A DNA stretch of 64,000 nucleotides from UBA1756 sp045130235 (GCA_045130235.1 JBGUPJ010000031.1:47615-111614), one strand, 5' to 3'; positions 34,844-43,156 are shown, counted from the stretch's first letter. Program-made: numbers and translations. The notes: a model not told the origin generated them from the sequence alone.

Positions 34844-35398
34844 ATGATCATCATAGGAATTACAGGAACATTAGGAGCAGGCAAAGGCACGGTAGTGGAC
34901 TATTTAAAAGAGAAGTATGGCTTTGTGCATTTTTCGGTGCGCGAATTTCTGCGCGGCGAGGTATTGAAGCGGGGTATGGAGCCGAACCGCGACTCGTTCA
35001 CCTCGGTGGCCAACGACCTGCGGGCGCACCACACCCCGTCGTATATTGTTGACCAGCTGTATCTTCAAGCGGCAGCATCGGGTCAGAATGCCATCATTGA
35101 GAGCATCCGCACGCCGGGCGAGATTGACTCCCTGGAAGGCAAGGCCGACTTCAGTCTCTGGGCGGTAAATGCCGACCCGAAGATTCGCTACCAGCGGGTG
35201 GTGTTGCGTGCCTCAGAAACCGACCACATTGATTTTGAGACCTTTATGGCTAACGAAAAACGCGAGATGACCTCCGACGACCCCAACAAGCAGAACCTTT
35301 CGGAATGCATCCGGCGTGCCTCGGCGGTGCTGACCAACGACGGCTCGTTGGAGGAGCTGTATGCGCAGGTGGATCAAGCGTTGCGCGACCGTCGCTAA
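34844..35398 (+). CDS. P-loop nucleotide kinase-like protein (184 aa)
   Basis: The N-terminus carries a kinase-type Walker A (GITGTLGAGKGTVVDYLKEK). Later segments fit a nucleoside-monophosphate or dephospho-CoA kinase fold: FSVREFLRGEVLKRG, then IIESIRTPGEIDSLE and ADPKIRYQRVVLRAS. The substrate is not known; the length and the GKGT motif also fit adenylate- or dCMP-kinase-like proteins. It starts 12 bases after the aminotransferase gene and is probably co-transcribed with it. Confidence 0.72.
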   Translation: MIIIGITGTLGAGKGTVVDYLKEKYGFVHFSVREFLRGEVLKRGMEPNRDSFTSVANDLRAHHTPSYIVDQLYLQAAASGQNAIIESIRTPGEIDSLEGKADFSLWAVNADPKIRYQRVVLRASETDHIDFETFMANEKREMTSDDPNKQNLSECIRRASAVLTNDGSLEELYAQVDQALRDRR

Positions 35399-35455
35399 AC
35401 TACAATATTAGAGAAAAACCATCGTTATTTTTCGTCATTTAAAATCAGATCAAAA

Positions 35456-36229
35456 ATGTTTCTTTGGGAAAGTATCGCTTTTGGACCTATTCATAGTCGC
35501 CGGCTCGGCAGTTCGTTGGGCATCAACATTTCGCCCACGGATGTGAAAATCTGTTCGTTCGACTGCATCTATTGCGAATGCGGCTGGACGTTGGAAAAGG
35601 ACATCACCTCCACGCACTATGCCACCGCCGACATCGTGGCGCAGGCGATTGAAAAAAAGTTGCAGAGTTGCCAGGCGGAAGGCACCCACATCGACAGTAT
35701 CACCTTTTCGGGCAATGGCGAATCCACCTTGCATCCACAATTTGGTGAGATTATTGACAACTTACTGGTACTCAGAGATAAATATTATCCCAATGCCATC
35801 ATCACTTGCTTATCAAATGCCACAAAGTTGCAGGATGTGAAGGTACGGGAGGCTTTGTTGAAGATTGAGAACCCGATGTTGAAGTTGGATGCGGGACTGC
35901 CGAAGTTGTACCAGCTCATCAACAGGCCCACCATTCCCGTGACGATGCAAGACACGGTGGAAGGTATGCGGGCTTTCAACGGTAACTTTGTGATGCAGAG
36001 CATGTTCCTGAAAGGGGAAATCGATGGGGTGAAGTTCGACAACACGGCGGAAGAGAACGTGGCGGCATGGTTGAAGGTCTTGGAGGAGGTAAAGCCCCGG
36101 AAGGTGGTGTTGTACTCGCTGGATCGGGAGACGCCGGCGAAGCAATTGGTGAAGGTACACCAGCCCGAATTGGAAAAAATCGCCGAGCGTGTGAAAAAAA
36201 TTGGCATAGAGGCCCAGGTTTTTGAGTAA
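35456..36229 (+). CDS. Radical SAM protein (257 aa)
   Basis: The cluster motif CSFDCIYC supplies three cysteines (Cys33, Cys37, Cys40) in CxxxCxxC spacing for a [4Fe-4S] cluster that cleaves S-adenosylmethionine. A fourth Cys (Cys42) follows. The opening GPIHSRRLGSSLGINISP and the FSGNGESTLHPQF segment (glycine-rich, SAM-binding) are typical of a small uncharacterised radical SAM family in Bacteroidetes. The substrate is unknown. There is no accessory cluster domain at the C-terminus. It is 15 bases upstream of rfbC. Confidence 0.85.
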   Translation: MFLWESIAFGPIHSRRLGSSLGINISPTDVKICSFDCIYCECGWTLEKDITSTHYATADIVAQAIEKKLQSCQAEGTHIDSITFSGNGESTLHPQFGEIIDNLLVLRDKYYPNAIITCLSNATKLQDVKVREALLKIENPMLKLDAGLPKLYQLINRPTIPVTMQDTVEGMRAFNGNFVMQSMFLKGEIDGVKFDNTAEENVAAWLKVLEEVKPRKVVLYSLDRETPAKQLVKVHQPELEKIAERVKKIGIEAQVFE

Positions 36230-36243
36230 AAAAAGAGAGAAAA

Positions 36244-36786
36244 ATGGAAGTAATAGAAATGCCCATTGAGGGGGTGAAACTGATTAAGCCTCAAATATTT
36301 GGAGATGCGAGAGGCTGGTTTTACGAGACCTATAACGAGGAAAGGTATAGGGCTGCCGGCATTAACGTGCGGTTTGTGCAGGACAACCAATCCTTTTCGC
36401 AGAAAAACGTGGTGCGGGGACTTCATTTCCAGCGGCCGCCGTATGCCCAGGCGAAGTTAGTGAGTGTGGTACAGGGTGCGGTATTGGATGTGGCGGTTGA
36501 CCTCCGGGCGGGGAGTGCCACCTACGGACAGTATGTGTCGGCCTTGCTGACAGGAGAAAATCATCATCAACTCTTTATTCCAGAAGGATTTGCACATGGA
36601 TTCTCGGTAATGGAAGACCACACCATTTTTGCTTACAAATGTTCCAATTTTTATAACAAAGCTTCTGAGGGAAATATCATTTACAACGACCCCGACGTCC
36701 ATGTGGAGTGGGGTGTGGAGAATCCTATTTTGTCGGAAAAAGATAGTGTGGGACCCACTTTAAAGGAGTTCGTTACGCCTTTCTAA
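36244..36786 (+). CDS. rfbC: dTDP-4-dehydrorhamnose 3,5-epimerase (180 aa)
   Basis: The enzyme epimerises dTDP-4-keto-6-deoxyglucose in dTDP-L-rhamnose synthesis. It has the family cupin fold with FGDARGWFYETYNEERY, the catalytic His in VVRGLHFQRPPYAQAKLV, and the second motif FIPEGFAHGFSVMED. Length is standard. rfbA, rfbB and rfbD are not adjacent. Its last 14 bases overlap the end of folA on the opposite strand. Confidence 0.94.
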   Translation: MEVIEMPIEGVKLIKPQIFGDARGWFYETYNEERYRAAGINVRFVQDNQSFSQKNVVRGLHFQRPPYAQAKLVSVVQGAVLDVAVDLRAGSATYGQYVSALLTGENHHQLFIPEGFAHGFSVMEDHTIFAYKCSNFYNKASEGNIIYNDPDVHVEWGVENPILSEKDSVGPTLKEFVTPF

Positions 36787-37267
36787 TCCATTTCTGGAAG
36801 CGCATATTGAATTGATTTTTTTCATCGCTTGCGCGAAAAACATCCTCCACCATCTGCCATTTTTTTTCATCAATAGTGGGAAAATAGGCATCTGCGGTGA
36901 AGGCGTGTTCGATGCGGGTGAGGTAGAGAGTTTGGGCGAAATCAATGCTGTCGCGATATACCTTTTCACCCCCAATAATAAACACTTCTTCTTCATTATC
37001 AATGATTTTACCCACCTCTTCCAAAGTGTGGACGATGGTGGCTTCTGGGATTGATAATGCCAAATTTCGGCTCAGTACGATGTTGGTTCGGTTGGGGAGG
37101 GGTTTGATGGGAAGAGACTCCCAGGTCTTACGGCCCATCACGATGGGATGGCCGGTAGTGAGTTCCTTGAAACGGCGTAAGTCTGCCGGAAGGTGGCAGA
37201 GGAGCTGGTTGTTAAGACCGATCTCGTAGTTGAGGCCGGCGGCCACGATGATGCTAAGTTTTGGCAT
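36773..37267 (-). CDS. folA: Dihydrofolate reductase (164 aa)
   Basis: The enzyme reduces dihydrofolate to tetrahydrofolate with NADPH. Motifs: LSIIVAAGLNYEIGLNNQLL, then HLPADLRRFKELT with the catalytic Asp, VMGRKTWESLP and FIIGGEKVYRD. The active-site position that is Trp22 in E. coli is Cys here (LLCHLP), a change that could affect antifolate binding. Its end overlaps rfbC by 14 bases, and a DUF4296-like lipoprotein gene lies four bases upstream. Confidence 0.94.
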   Translation of the reverse strand: MPKLSIIVAAGLNYEIGLNNQLLCHLPADLRRFKELTTGHPIVMGRKTWESLPIKPLPNRTNIVLSRNLALSIPEATIVHTLEEVGKIIDNEEEVFIIGGEKVYRDSIDFAQTLYLTRIEHAFTADAYFPTIDEKKWQMVEDVFRASDEKNQFNMRFQKWIRKA

Positions 37268-37271
37268 AATG

Positions 37272-37751
37272 TTAATTAGGCAAAGCGTGTGATGGGGAGT
37301 GAGTGGGAATGGATTTTCCGTATTTTTGGGTGATATGTTCTTTCACCTTGTTCATGATTTCCTCGGTAGTTTCTGCGGTGTTGAAATAGTAGATGAGAGA
37401 TTGTTCGTATTGTTCGTAAGTGTAATTTCTTTCATGCAACCAATGATTATAGTATGCCCCCGATAATTTGGAAAGCATGTGCATGGAACCTGTTTGAAAA
37501 GAATCTATAGGAATGATTTCATCGCCGAGCATGTGGTTAATTTGCTGATAGAGATTTGTGTCCTCGCGTTCAATTTCTTGCTTGACGAAATCAAGGGTGG
37601 ATTCGAAAATGAGCTGTTCAGCGATCATTTCCACCATGGTGTCTTTTGGAATCAGATTATCGGGTTGATCGTGGCTGCTGAAGGCGTTTGAGCAGGATGA
37701 AATGATTGCGACAGAGGCAAATGAGAGTAAAAACAGGATGATTTTATTCAT
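37272..37751 (-). CDS. DUF4296-like lipoprotein (159 aa)
   Basis: The signal peptide ends with a lipobox (AIISSC, Cys ~20). The mature protein starts SNAFSSHDQPDNLIPKDTMV, where PDNLIP..MV is the DUF4296 signature, then runs as a helical chain (LYQQINHMLGDEIIPIDSF, HWLHERNYTYEQYEQSLIYY). DUF4296 proteins are Bacteroidetes lipoproteins of unknown role. The gene precedes folA by four bases and has its own -7 box. Confidence 0.7.
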   Translation of the reverse strand: MNKIILFLLSFASVAIISSCSNAFSSHDQPDNLIPKDTMVEMIAEQLIFESTLDFVKQEIEREDTNLYQQINHMLGDEIIPIDSFQTGSMHMLSKLSGAYYNHWLHERNYTYEQYEQSLIYYFNTAETTEEIMNKVKEHITQKYGKSIPTHSPSHALPN

Positions 37752-37756
37752 GGCCG

Positions 37757-37764
37757 CAAAATTA
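37757..37764 (-). promoter_or_regulatory. -7 box next to the start of the DUF4296 gene
   Basis: The minus strand reads TAATTTTG then CGGCC and ATG. The five-base gap to the ATG implies a very short or absent leader, as at 30064-30071. Confidence 0.45.
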
Positions 37765-37809
37765 CAAGATTATTTTCAAAAAATGGGATAATACTTCAGA
37801 AAAATCATT

Positions 37810-37817
37810 TATTTTTG
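37810..37817 (+). promoter_or_regulatory. -7 box of prs
   Basis: TATTTTTG followed by CC fits TAnnTTTG, 45 bases before the prs ATG. Confidence 0.5.
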
Positions 37818-37861
37818 CCTCGCAGCAGTTGGAAATTTTAATCTCTTAAAATCAATACATT

Positions 37862-38806
37862 ATGAATACAAGCGACATCGCATTGGTGACGGGACGTTCC
37901 AATCGTGAACTGGCCGAAAAGATTGCCAAGAATTTAGGAACCTCTCTTTTGGATGAGGAGATTGTTCAATTCAAAGATGGTGAGATCCAGGCTTATTATA
38001 ATGAAACTATCCGTGGCCGTCATGTTTTTATTATCCAGCCCACCTTTTCACCGGCGGAAAATGTTCTTGAACTGTTGATTCTCATTGATGCCGCCAAGCG
38101 CGCGTCAGCTGCCGAGATTGTGGCTGTGGTGCCTTATTATGGTTATTCTCGCCAAGACCGTAAAGATAAACCGAGAACTTCCATCGGTGCCAAGTTGATG
38201 GCTAACCTTTTAACGGCTGCTGGTATCAATCGACTGATAACCATGGATTTGCATGCAGATCAGATTCAAGGTTTCTTTGAAGTTCCCGTTGACCATCTCT
38301 ATGCTTCCACCGTTTTTCTGCCCTACATTCGTAGTTTGAAGTGGGATAACCTCTGTATTGTTTCTCCCGACACTGGCGGTACCAAGCGAGCTTCCACATA
38401 CGCCAAAGCGCTCGACTGTGATTTTGCTATCGGTTTCAAGCAGCGCGAAAAGGCCAATGAGGTGGCTGCGTTGCAAATTATTGGCAATGTGGAGGGTAAA
38501 AATGTGATACTTTTAGATGATATCATGGATACTGGCGGTACGATCTGCAAGGCGGCCGAGCGAGTGAAAGCTCTTGGCGCACAGAAGGTTTATGCGATGT
38601 GTACCCATCCGCTCCTTTCTGGCAATGCGTTAGAGAAATTAGAAGGGTCGATGCTTGATAAAGTGGTGGTTACCGATACCATTCCGCTCAAACGACCTTC
38701 CGACAAGGTGGAGGTGCTTTCCATCGCTCCTTTGGTGTCAGATGTTATTAAGAGCGTGATTGACCATACCTCTATTGCTTCCCATTTCGAGGTGGGAAAC
38801 ATTTAG
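37862..38806 (+). CDS. prs: Ribose-phosphate pyrophosphokinase (314 aa)
   Basis: The enzyme makes PRPP from ribose 5-phosphate and ATP for nucleotide, histidine and tryptophan synthesis. It has the ATP-binding region VVPYYGYSRQDRKDKPRTSI with the flexible loop, the metal site ITMDLHADQIQGFF and the PRPP-binding loop VILLDDIMDTGGTI. Length is normal. It is a single gene with a promoter box and a rho-independent terminator. Confidence 0.97.
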   Translation: MNTSDIALVTGRSNRELAEKIAKNLGTSLLDEEIVQFKDGEIQAYYNETIRGRHVFIIQPTFSPAENVLELLILIDAAKRASAAEIVAVVPYYGYSRQDRKDKPRTSIGAKLMANLLTAAGINRLITMDLHADQIQGFFEVPVDHLYASTVFLPYIRSLKWDNLCIVSPDTGGTKRASTYAKALDCDFAIGFKQREKANEVAALQIIGNVEGKNVILLDDIMDTGGTICKAAERVKALGAQKVYAMCTHPLLSGNALEKLEGSMLDKVVVTDTIPLKRPSDKVEVLSIAPLVSDVIKSVIDHTSIASHFEVGNI

Positions 38807-38833
38807 GATTGTTTTTATGTTTGTAATTGCTGG

Positions 38834-38865
38834 CGCACTCCTGAAAAGGGGTGCGTTGGTTTTTT
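38834..38865 (+). terminator. Terminator of prs
   Basis: The stem CGCACTCC/GGGGTGCG (one G-T pair) has a TGAAAA loop, followed by TTGG and six T. It lies 28 bases after the prs stop. Confidence 0.82.
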
Positions 38866-38872
38866 AAACACT

Positions 38873-39508
38873 TTACTTTCGTCCGAAGTCGGCGGGAATT
38901 TCGCCCCATACAGGCGTATTCCATTTGAGAATGGGATTGGAGAAAGTGTTGGTTTTCAGCCAGTTTTCGGCCCGAGTGAGGAGGTCGAAAAGTTTTGCGT
39001 TTTCTGCGGAGGGTTTGATGGTGGACTTGTGTTTTTTTTGTCGCACCCATGCAATGGCGGTGATGCTATCGGAGTAGATGGGCATGTTGCTGCCTTTCTG
39101 TTTGAGGAGTGCGAGGCCGTGAACGAGGGCGAGGAATTCTCCCATGTTGTTGGTGGCGTTTTGGAAAGGCCCCACATGGAAGATCTCTTTGCCGGTGCGG
39201 GTTTCCACGCCTCGGTATTCCATAACGCGGGTGGCCATGTTGCAGGCGGCATCTACCGCAATACTCTCCCAAATGGGAGGCGTAACCTCTTCAGAATCCA
39301 ACTGGGGTGGAGTTTTGGGAATTACCGGATGGTTTTTCCAGTAGTTTTCATAACCCGCTTCGTACTGTTTGCGTGCCTCCGACAGACTTTCGAAGCTTTT
39401 GTACTTTGCATTCTCAAAACCGTCCACTTGCGCTTTGCAATCGTTCCAAGTTTCGTAAACGCCAGGGATTCTTCCGTTCCAAACCACGTAGAATTTTTTG
39501 ACTTTCAT
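38873..39508 (-). CDS. rnhA: Ribonuclease H family protein with viroplasmin-like N-terminus (211 aa)
   Basis: Residues ~1-55 are the small hybrid-binding domain seen at the N-terminus of eukaryote-type RNase HI (KKFYVVWNGRIPGVYETWND, KYKSFESLSEARKQYEAGYE). Residues ~78-211 are an RNase HI fold with the acidic active-site residues in SIAVDAACN, NMGEFLALVHGL and IYSDSITAIAWV. It degrades RNA in RNA-DNA hybrids, for example at R-loops and Okazaki primers. It is convergent with prs. Confidence 0.9.
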   Translation of the reverse strand: MKVKKFYVVWNGRIPGVYETWNDCKAQVDGFENAKYKSFESLSEARKQYEAGYENYWKNHPVIPKTPPQLDSEEVTPPIWESIAVDAACNMATRVMEYRGVETRTGKEIFHVGPFQNATNNMGEFLALVHGLALLKQKGSNMPIYSDSITAIAWVRQKKHKSTIKPSAENAKLFDLLTRAENWLKTNTFSNPILKWNTPVWGEIPADFGRK

Positions 39509-39547
39509 CGAATAAAAATTTAGTTAATATATAGAATAACAGATAGT

Positions 39548-39577
39548 TTTGTGTTTTTGAAATTTAATGTAACTTTG
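39548..39577 (+). promoter_or_regulatory. Promoter with -33 and -7 boxes
   Basis: TTTG (39548-39551) and TAACTTTG (39570-39577) are 18 bases apart, a good fit to the Bacteroidetes consensus. CAG follows the -7 box. The ATG of the lipoprotein gene is at 39631. Confidence 0.65.
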
Positions 39578-39630
39578 CAGCCGATTTGGAATGCGAAAGT
39601 ATTAAAAATAAGAACTCAAAAATCCGGAAG

Positions 39631-40224
39631 ATGAAAAAAAATCTGACTTTTTATTCGATTGTTTCTATCCTATTGTCTATAAGTTTTTTAGTAATTTCTT
39701 GTAAGAAGAAAGAAGAAAGCAAAGAAAAGGAAACCACACCCGCTGCGGAGTTAAAGGTGGCTGCAGTAGATGGTTTTTCTGATACTTATATTTTCCCCAA
39801 CAGCACCTTCAAGCCCGGCAAGGAGGAGCTGTCCAATGGGGATATTATCCTTCACCCTGAAATTTTTTTGAAGGGGAGAATTCCTGATGAGAAGTCCACT
39901 TACGATGTGACGCTGATGACTGACTATTACGAAGACGTGGATGTGGAATATTGCAAATATGCGGTGACGGCCATCTCGCCAGATTCAGCCAGCCGGCGCA
40001 CCCAACAGTACAAGATCAATTTCAAGGAGAGTCAGCAAGATAAGGTGATTTCCACGGAAGGAGGCCGCACGTTGAAACGGAACACCTGCAAAATTTTCCA
40101 GGGTATGAAGTTTTCGTCGGTAGGGGAGGCCCGTTTCAAGATCGAACTGGCTCCGGGTCATGGGCGTTTTACTTTCACAGGTATTCATTCGATAAGCGTG
40201 AGGGTGGAGCGAGTGAAAGAGTAA
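39631..40224 (+). CDS. Lipoprotein of unknown function (197 aa)
   Basis: The signal peptide (KKNLTFYSIVSILLSISF) ends in a lipobox, LVISC. A charged linker (KKKEESKEKETTPAAE) follows, then a beta-rich domain of ~160 residues (FSDTYIFPNSTFKPGKEELS, VTLMTDYYEDVDVEYCKYAV, GRFTFTGIHSISVRVERV). The family is not recognised. The upstream in-frame TTG at 39586 lies close to the promoter box and is rejected as start. A Rieske-like lipoprotein gene follows 37 bases downstream. Confidence 0.7.
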   Translation: MKKNLTFYSIVSILLSISFLVISCKKKEESKEKETTPAAELKVAAVDGFSDTYIFPNSTFKPGKEELSNGDIILHPEIFLKGRIPDEKSTYDVTLMTDYYEDVDVEYCKYAVTAISPDSASRRTQQYKINFKESQQDKVISTEGGRTLKRNTCKIFQGMKFSSVGEARFKIELAPGHGRFTFTGIHSISVRVERVKE

Positions 40225-40261
40225 TTTCACCTGAAAAGTTTTACCTATTATAATTTATAGT

Positions 40262-40690
40262 ATGAAAAAAATTGCGCATTTTATCTTGGCCGTGCTGGTG
40301 TTGTCGGCGCTGTTTGTGCGCTGCAATGGTTACGACCGTTCTACTATTCCTAACGTGCATGTCAATTTTTCCATCTATCCCGATGATGTCAATTACCAGA
40401 ATTTGAATTATATAGGTGGCTATGAATATTTTACTGGCGGAGTGGCCGGTATTATCGTTTATCGGATCGACATGACCACCTTTGTGGCATACGACCGGGC
40501 GTGTCCGTACGACTGGGAGGATCCGAAGGCATGGTTGGAGGTGGATGAGAGCGGCTTGATGATTGTGGATCCGCATTGTGGTTCGCGGTTCAACATATTG
40601 GACGGCTCGATGATTGACGGGCCGGCGCAGTATCCTTTAAAGATGTATCATACCAGCTATGATGGCCGGCGGTTGCGGGTTTACAACTGA
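40262..40690 (+). CDS. Rieske-fold-like lipoprotein lacking the cluster ligands (142 aa)
   Basis: A hydrophobic N-terminus ends at Cys21 (LFVRC; Arg at -1 is unusual for a lipobox). The chain follows the Rieske pattern in which two loops carry the iron-sulfur ligands: the first loop is YDRACPYDW (Cys81) and the second DPHCGSRFNILDG (Cys106), followed by GPAQYPLKMY. A working Rieske site needs CxH and CxxH; here both histidines are missing (CPY, CGSR). The fold is inferred and the protein probably does not bind a Rieske cluster. It overlaps the PNP gene end by ten bases. Confidence 0.65.
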   Translation: MKKIAHFILAVLVLSALFVRCNGYDRSTIPNVHVNFSIYPDDVNYQNLNYIGGYEYFTGGVAGIIVYRIDMTTFVAYDRACPYDWEDPKAWLEVDESGLMIVDPHCGSRFNILDGSMIDGPAQYPLKMYHTSYDGRRLRVYN

Positions 40691-41499
40691 GGCACGAGCT
40701 CTTTGACGAGCTTGATCATGTTGGGTTCGGCCTTGTGGGCGGCGTTGAGCACCTCCTCGTGGGAGGCCTTCTCGATTTGTCCGAGCACGCCGAGGTCGGT
40801 GATGACGGAGAGGGCGAACACCTCCATGCCGAGGTATCGGGCCATGATGGTTTCGGGCACGGTGGACATTCCCACGGCGTCGGCGCCGAGGATGTGGAAG
40901 GCGTGGTATTCGGCGGGAGTCTCGTAGCAGGGACCGGTAACGCCGACATAGATGCCGTGTTGAAGTTTGATGTTGTGTTGTTCGGCCACTTTCTTGGCCA
41001 GTTTCACCATGCGGTGCGAGTAGGCCTCGCTCATGTCGGGGAAGCGGGGACCGAGCAGGTCGTTGTTGGGACCGAGCAGGGGGTTGTTGCCCATGAGGTT
41101 GATATGGTCGGTGATGATCATGATGTCGGCGATATCGAAGGAGGGGTTGAGGCCGCCGGCGGCGTTGGAGAGGATGATTTTTTTGATGCCGAGTTGGCTG
41201 AACACTTGGATGGGGAAGGTGAGGGTTTGCATGGAGTAGCCCTCGTAGTAGTGGAAGCGGCCGCTCATGACGAGTACGGGGATGCCGTTAAGGGTGCCGA
41301 AGATGAGGGTGCCGCGGTGGCCCTGCACGGTGGAGACGGGGAAGTTGGGGATGTCGCGGTAGTTGATTTCCTTTTTGTCATGGATTTCCTCCACGAGGCC
41401 GCCGAGGCCGGAGCCGAGCACGATGGCGATTTCGGGGCGGGAGGGGATATTTTGTTCGATGAACAGGGCGCTTTCTTTGATTTTTTCGATGTCTAACAT
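40681..41499 (-). CDS. punA: Purine nucleoside phosphorylase (272 aa)
   Basis: The enzyme cleaves purine nucleosides with phosphate, giving the base and ribose 1-phosphate. Family signatures: IAIVLGSGLGGLVEEI, VQGHRGTLIFG, SGRFHYYEGYSMQTLTFPIQ, LSNAAGGLNPSF, then the substrate site GPCYETPAEYHAF and GMSTVPETIMARYLGMEVFA. Sequence and length fit the trimeric PNP/MTAP family. The ATG at 41499 (MLDIEKIKESA) fits the family better than a start 12 codons upstream. It ends inside the last codons of the convergent Rieske-like gene. Confidence 0.95.
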   Translation of the reverse strand: MLDIEKIKESALFIEQNIPSRPEIAIVLGSGLGGLVEEIHDKKEINYRDIPNFPVSTVQGHRGTLIFGTLNGIPVLVMSGRFHYYEGYSMQTLTFPIQVFSQLGIKKIILSNAAGGLNPSFDIADIMIITDHINLMGNNPLLGPNNDLLGPRFPDMSEAYSHRMVKLAKKVAEQHNIKLQHGIYVGVTGPCYETPAEYHAFHILGADAVGMSTVPETIMARYLGMEVFALSVITDLGVLGQIEKASHEEVLNAAHKAEPNMIKLVKELVPQL

Positions 41500-41844
41500 A
41501 ATATATATATTGTATGCTGATGTATAAGGGCGCAAAATTACATGAAAAATTTCATATTAGGTGTGCCAAATGTGTATGTTGTAAAAAAAACGAGAAATAA
41601 AAAAAAATTTTTCATTTTTTTTCAACAGTGTTCTATTAGAGAAAAAAAATGTATATTTGCCAGCTTATTGAAGGATAGTATGTGGTGGGGAGTTATGAGG
41701 CAGACTTTCTTTTGTAAAGTATTCAATGAAAGGAAGATGCCGTAATAAACCACGCTGCTAAAATTCGCTCTTTACGATGATGAAAATGTCAAAATGTTCT
41801 TCCAAAACTTCCAAAAATAGTTATTAACGAAAAATTATTCAAAC
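41500..41844. other. 345-base gap upstream of secE, no gene found
   Basis: The gap is AT-rich. It holds a -7-like TATATTTG (41652-41659), which may start the secE operon with a leader of about 180 bases. No tRNA-Trp or tuf gene is seen, although these often precede secE in bacteria. A 67-codon plus-strand frame (41542-41745) has no protein-like features. Confidence 0.5.
41652..41659 (+). promoter_or_regulatory. Candidate -7 box of the secE-rpoC operon
   Basis: TATATTTG followed by CC matches TAnnTTTG. No TTTG is found at the expected -33 spacing. It is the best promoter candidate before secE. Confidence 0.4.
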
Positions 41845-42039
41845 ATGAGAAAACTAGGTAGATATTTAAAAGAGACTTACGACGAGCTGGTAAACAAGGT
41901 AACGTGGCCGTCGGCTGACGACTTGCAGAGCAGCGTAGTAGTAGTATCCATTGCTTCCCTAATCATTGCGTTAATCGTATGGTTGATGGATGTCTTTTTT
42001 TCATGGACTATGGATCTTATGTTCTCTCTTCCCCAATAG
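41845..42039 (+). CDS. secE: Preprotein translocase subunit SecE (64 aa)
   Basis: SecE is the small clamp subunit of the SecYEG channel. The short amphipathic N-terminal part (RYLKETYDELVNKVTWPSAD) contains the conserved Val-Thr-Trp-Pro, followed by one membrane helix (VVVSIASLIIALIVWLMDVF). Length fits the single-helix form. It is the first gene of the secE-nusG-ribosomal protein-rpoBC block. Confidence 0.95.
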   Translation: MRKLGRYLKETYDELVNKVTWPSADDLQSSVVVVSIASLIIALIVWLMDVFFSWTMDLMFSLPQ

Positions 42040-42087
42040 AAGAGTTGAGTAATTAGTTGGCAAATTTATCGTAAACACTTTGGCTGT

Positions 42088-42639
42088 ATGGCAGAAATCG
42101 AGAGAAAGTGGTATGTGATCAGAGTGGTGACTGGTACCGAGAAGAAGGTGAAGCAGAACATCGAGAGTGAAATCTCGAATTCACACTTGCGGGACTTTGT
42201 CACGAACATTCTGATACCGACCGAGAAAGTTTATCAAATCCGCAACGGGAAGAAAATCAGCAAAGAGACGACCTATTTCCCGGGTTATGTCTTCGTGGAA
42301 GTCATGAACCTGACGGATGTGTTGCATCTTTTGTTGAGCATTCCTGGCGTTTTGGGCTTTGTAGGTTGCAAGCACAAAACCGACACTCCTACTCCTTTGC
42401 GCCCTGCAGAAGTCACCAGAATGTTAGGGAAGGTTGACGAATTGCTTGAGCAAGACGAGACCTTTGCTCCCCCCTTCATGATTGGTGAGGAAGTGAAAGT
42501 GGTGGACGGCCCATTCAACACCTTCAACGGTGTGATCGAGGAGATTAACACCGAGAAGAAGAAGCTGAAGGTCATGGTGAAGATCTTCGGCCGTAAAACT
42601 CCTCTCGAATTAAGTTTTATGCAGGTTGAGAAGCTGTAG
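42088..42639 (+). CDS. nusG: Transcription termination/antitermination protein NusG (183 aa)
   Basis: NusG binds RNA polymerase and links transcription to Rho and to ribosomes. The N-terminal NGN domain begins ERKWYVIRVVTGTEKKVKQN and includes FPGYVFVEVMN. The C-terminal KOW domain has VKVVDGPFNTFNGVIEEIN. Length is normal, and its position after secE is the usual one. Confidence 0.97.
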   Translation: MAEIERKWYVIRVVTGTEKKVKQNIESEISNSHLRDFVTNILIPTEKVYQIRNGKKISKETTYFPGYVFVEVMNLTDVLHLLLSIPGVLGFVGCKHKTDTPTPLRPAEVTRMLGKVDELLEQDETFAPPFMIGEEVKVVDGPFNTFNGVIEEINTEKKKLKVMVKIFGRKTPLELSFMQVEKL

Positions 42640-42683
42640 TTTGCTGGCGAAAAATTGTTACACAAATTAAAAAAAATTAAAAA

Positions 42684-43133
42684 ATGGCAAAAGAAGTAGC
42701 TGGACTTATTAAGTTACAAATCAAGGGAGGTGCCGCCAATCCGTCACCGCCAGTAGGCCCCGCATTGGGTTCTAAGGGTGTGAACATCATGGAGTTCTGT
42801 AAGCAGTTCAATGCCCGTACGCAGGACAAAGCCGGAAAAGTTATCCCGGTGATCATCACTGTTTACAAGGACAAGTCTTTCGACTTCATCATCAAGACCC
42901 CTCCGGTTGCAGTGCAGCTGAAGGAGACCGCCAAGTTGCAGTCGGGTTCTGCTGAGCCGAACCGTAACAAGGTGGCCACGATCACGTGGGATCAGGTGAA
43001 GGCGATTGCCGAAGACAAGATGCCCGACCTGAACTGCTTCACGACCGAGTCAGCCATGTCGATGGTGGCCGGTACCGCGCGCAGCATGGGTATTGTGGTG
43101 AAGGGTGGCACGAATCCTTTTGAGAAAAATTAA
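42684..43133 (+). CDS. rplK: 50S ribosomal protein L11 (149 aa)
   Basis: L11 builds the GTPase-associated centre of the 50S subunit. Motifs: GGAANPSPPVGPALGSKGVN, then the flexible linker and the RNA-binding C-terminal domain (MSMVAGTARSMGIVVKGGTN). Length is near normal. It lies between nusG and rplA as in most bacteria. Confidence 0.98.
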   Translation: MAKEVAGLIKLQIKGGAANPSPPVGPALGSKGVNIMEFCKQFNARTQDKAGKVIPVIITVYKDKSFDFIIKTPPVAVQLKETAKLQSGSAEPNRNKVATITWDQVKAIAEDKMPDLNCFTTESAMSMVAGTARSMGIVVKGGTNPFEKN

Positions 43134-43156
43134 TTAACCAAGTAAAGTAAAACGAA

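Noticed and set aside
41542..41745. 67-codon frame before secE
   Set aside because: It is rich in Lys and Phe with no domain or signal pattern and overlaps the likely secE promoter.
41640..41844. tRNA-Trp or tuf remnant before secE
   Set aside because: No cloverleaf or T-arm motif (GGTTCGA) could be found in the gap.
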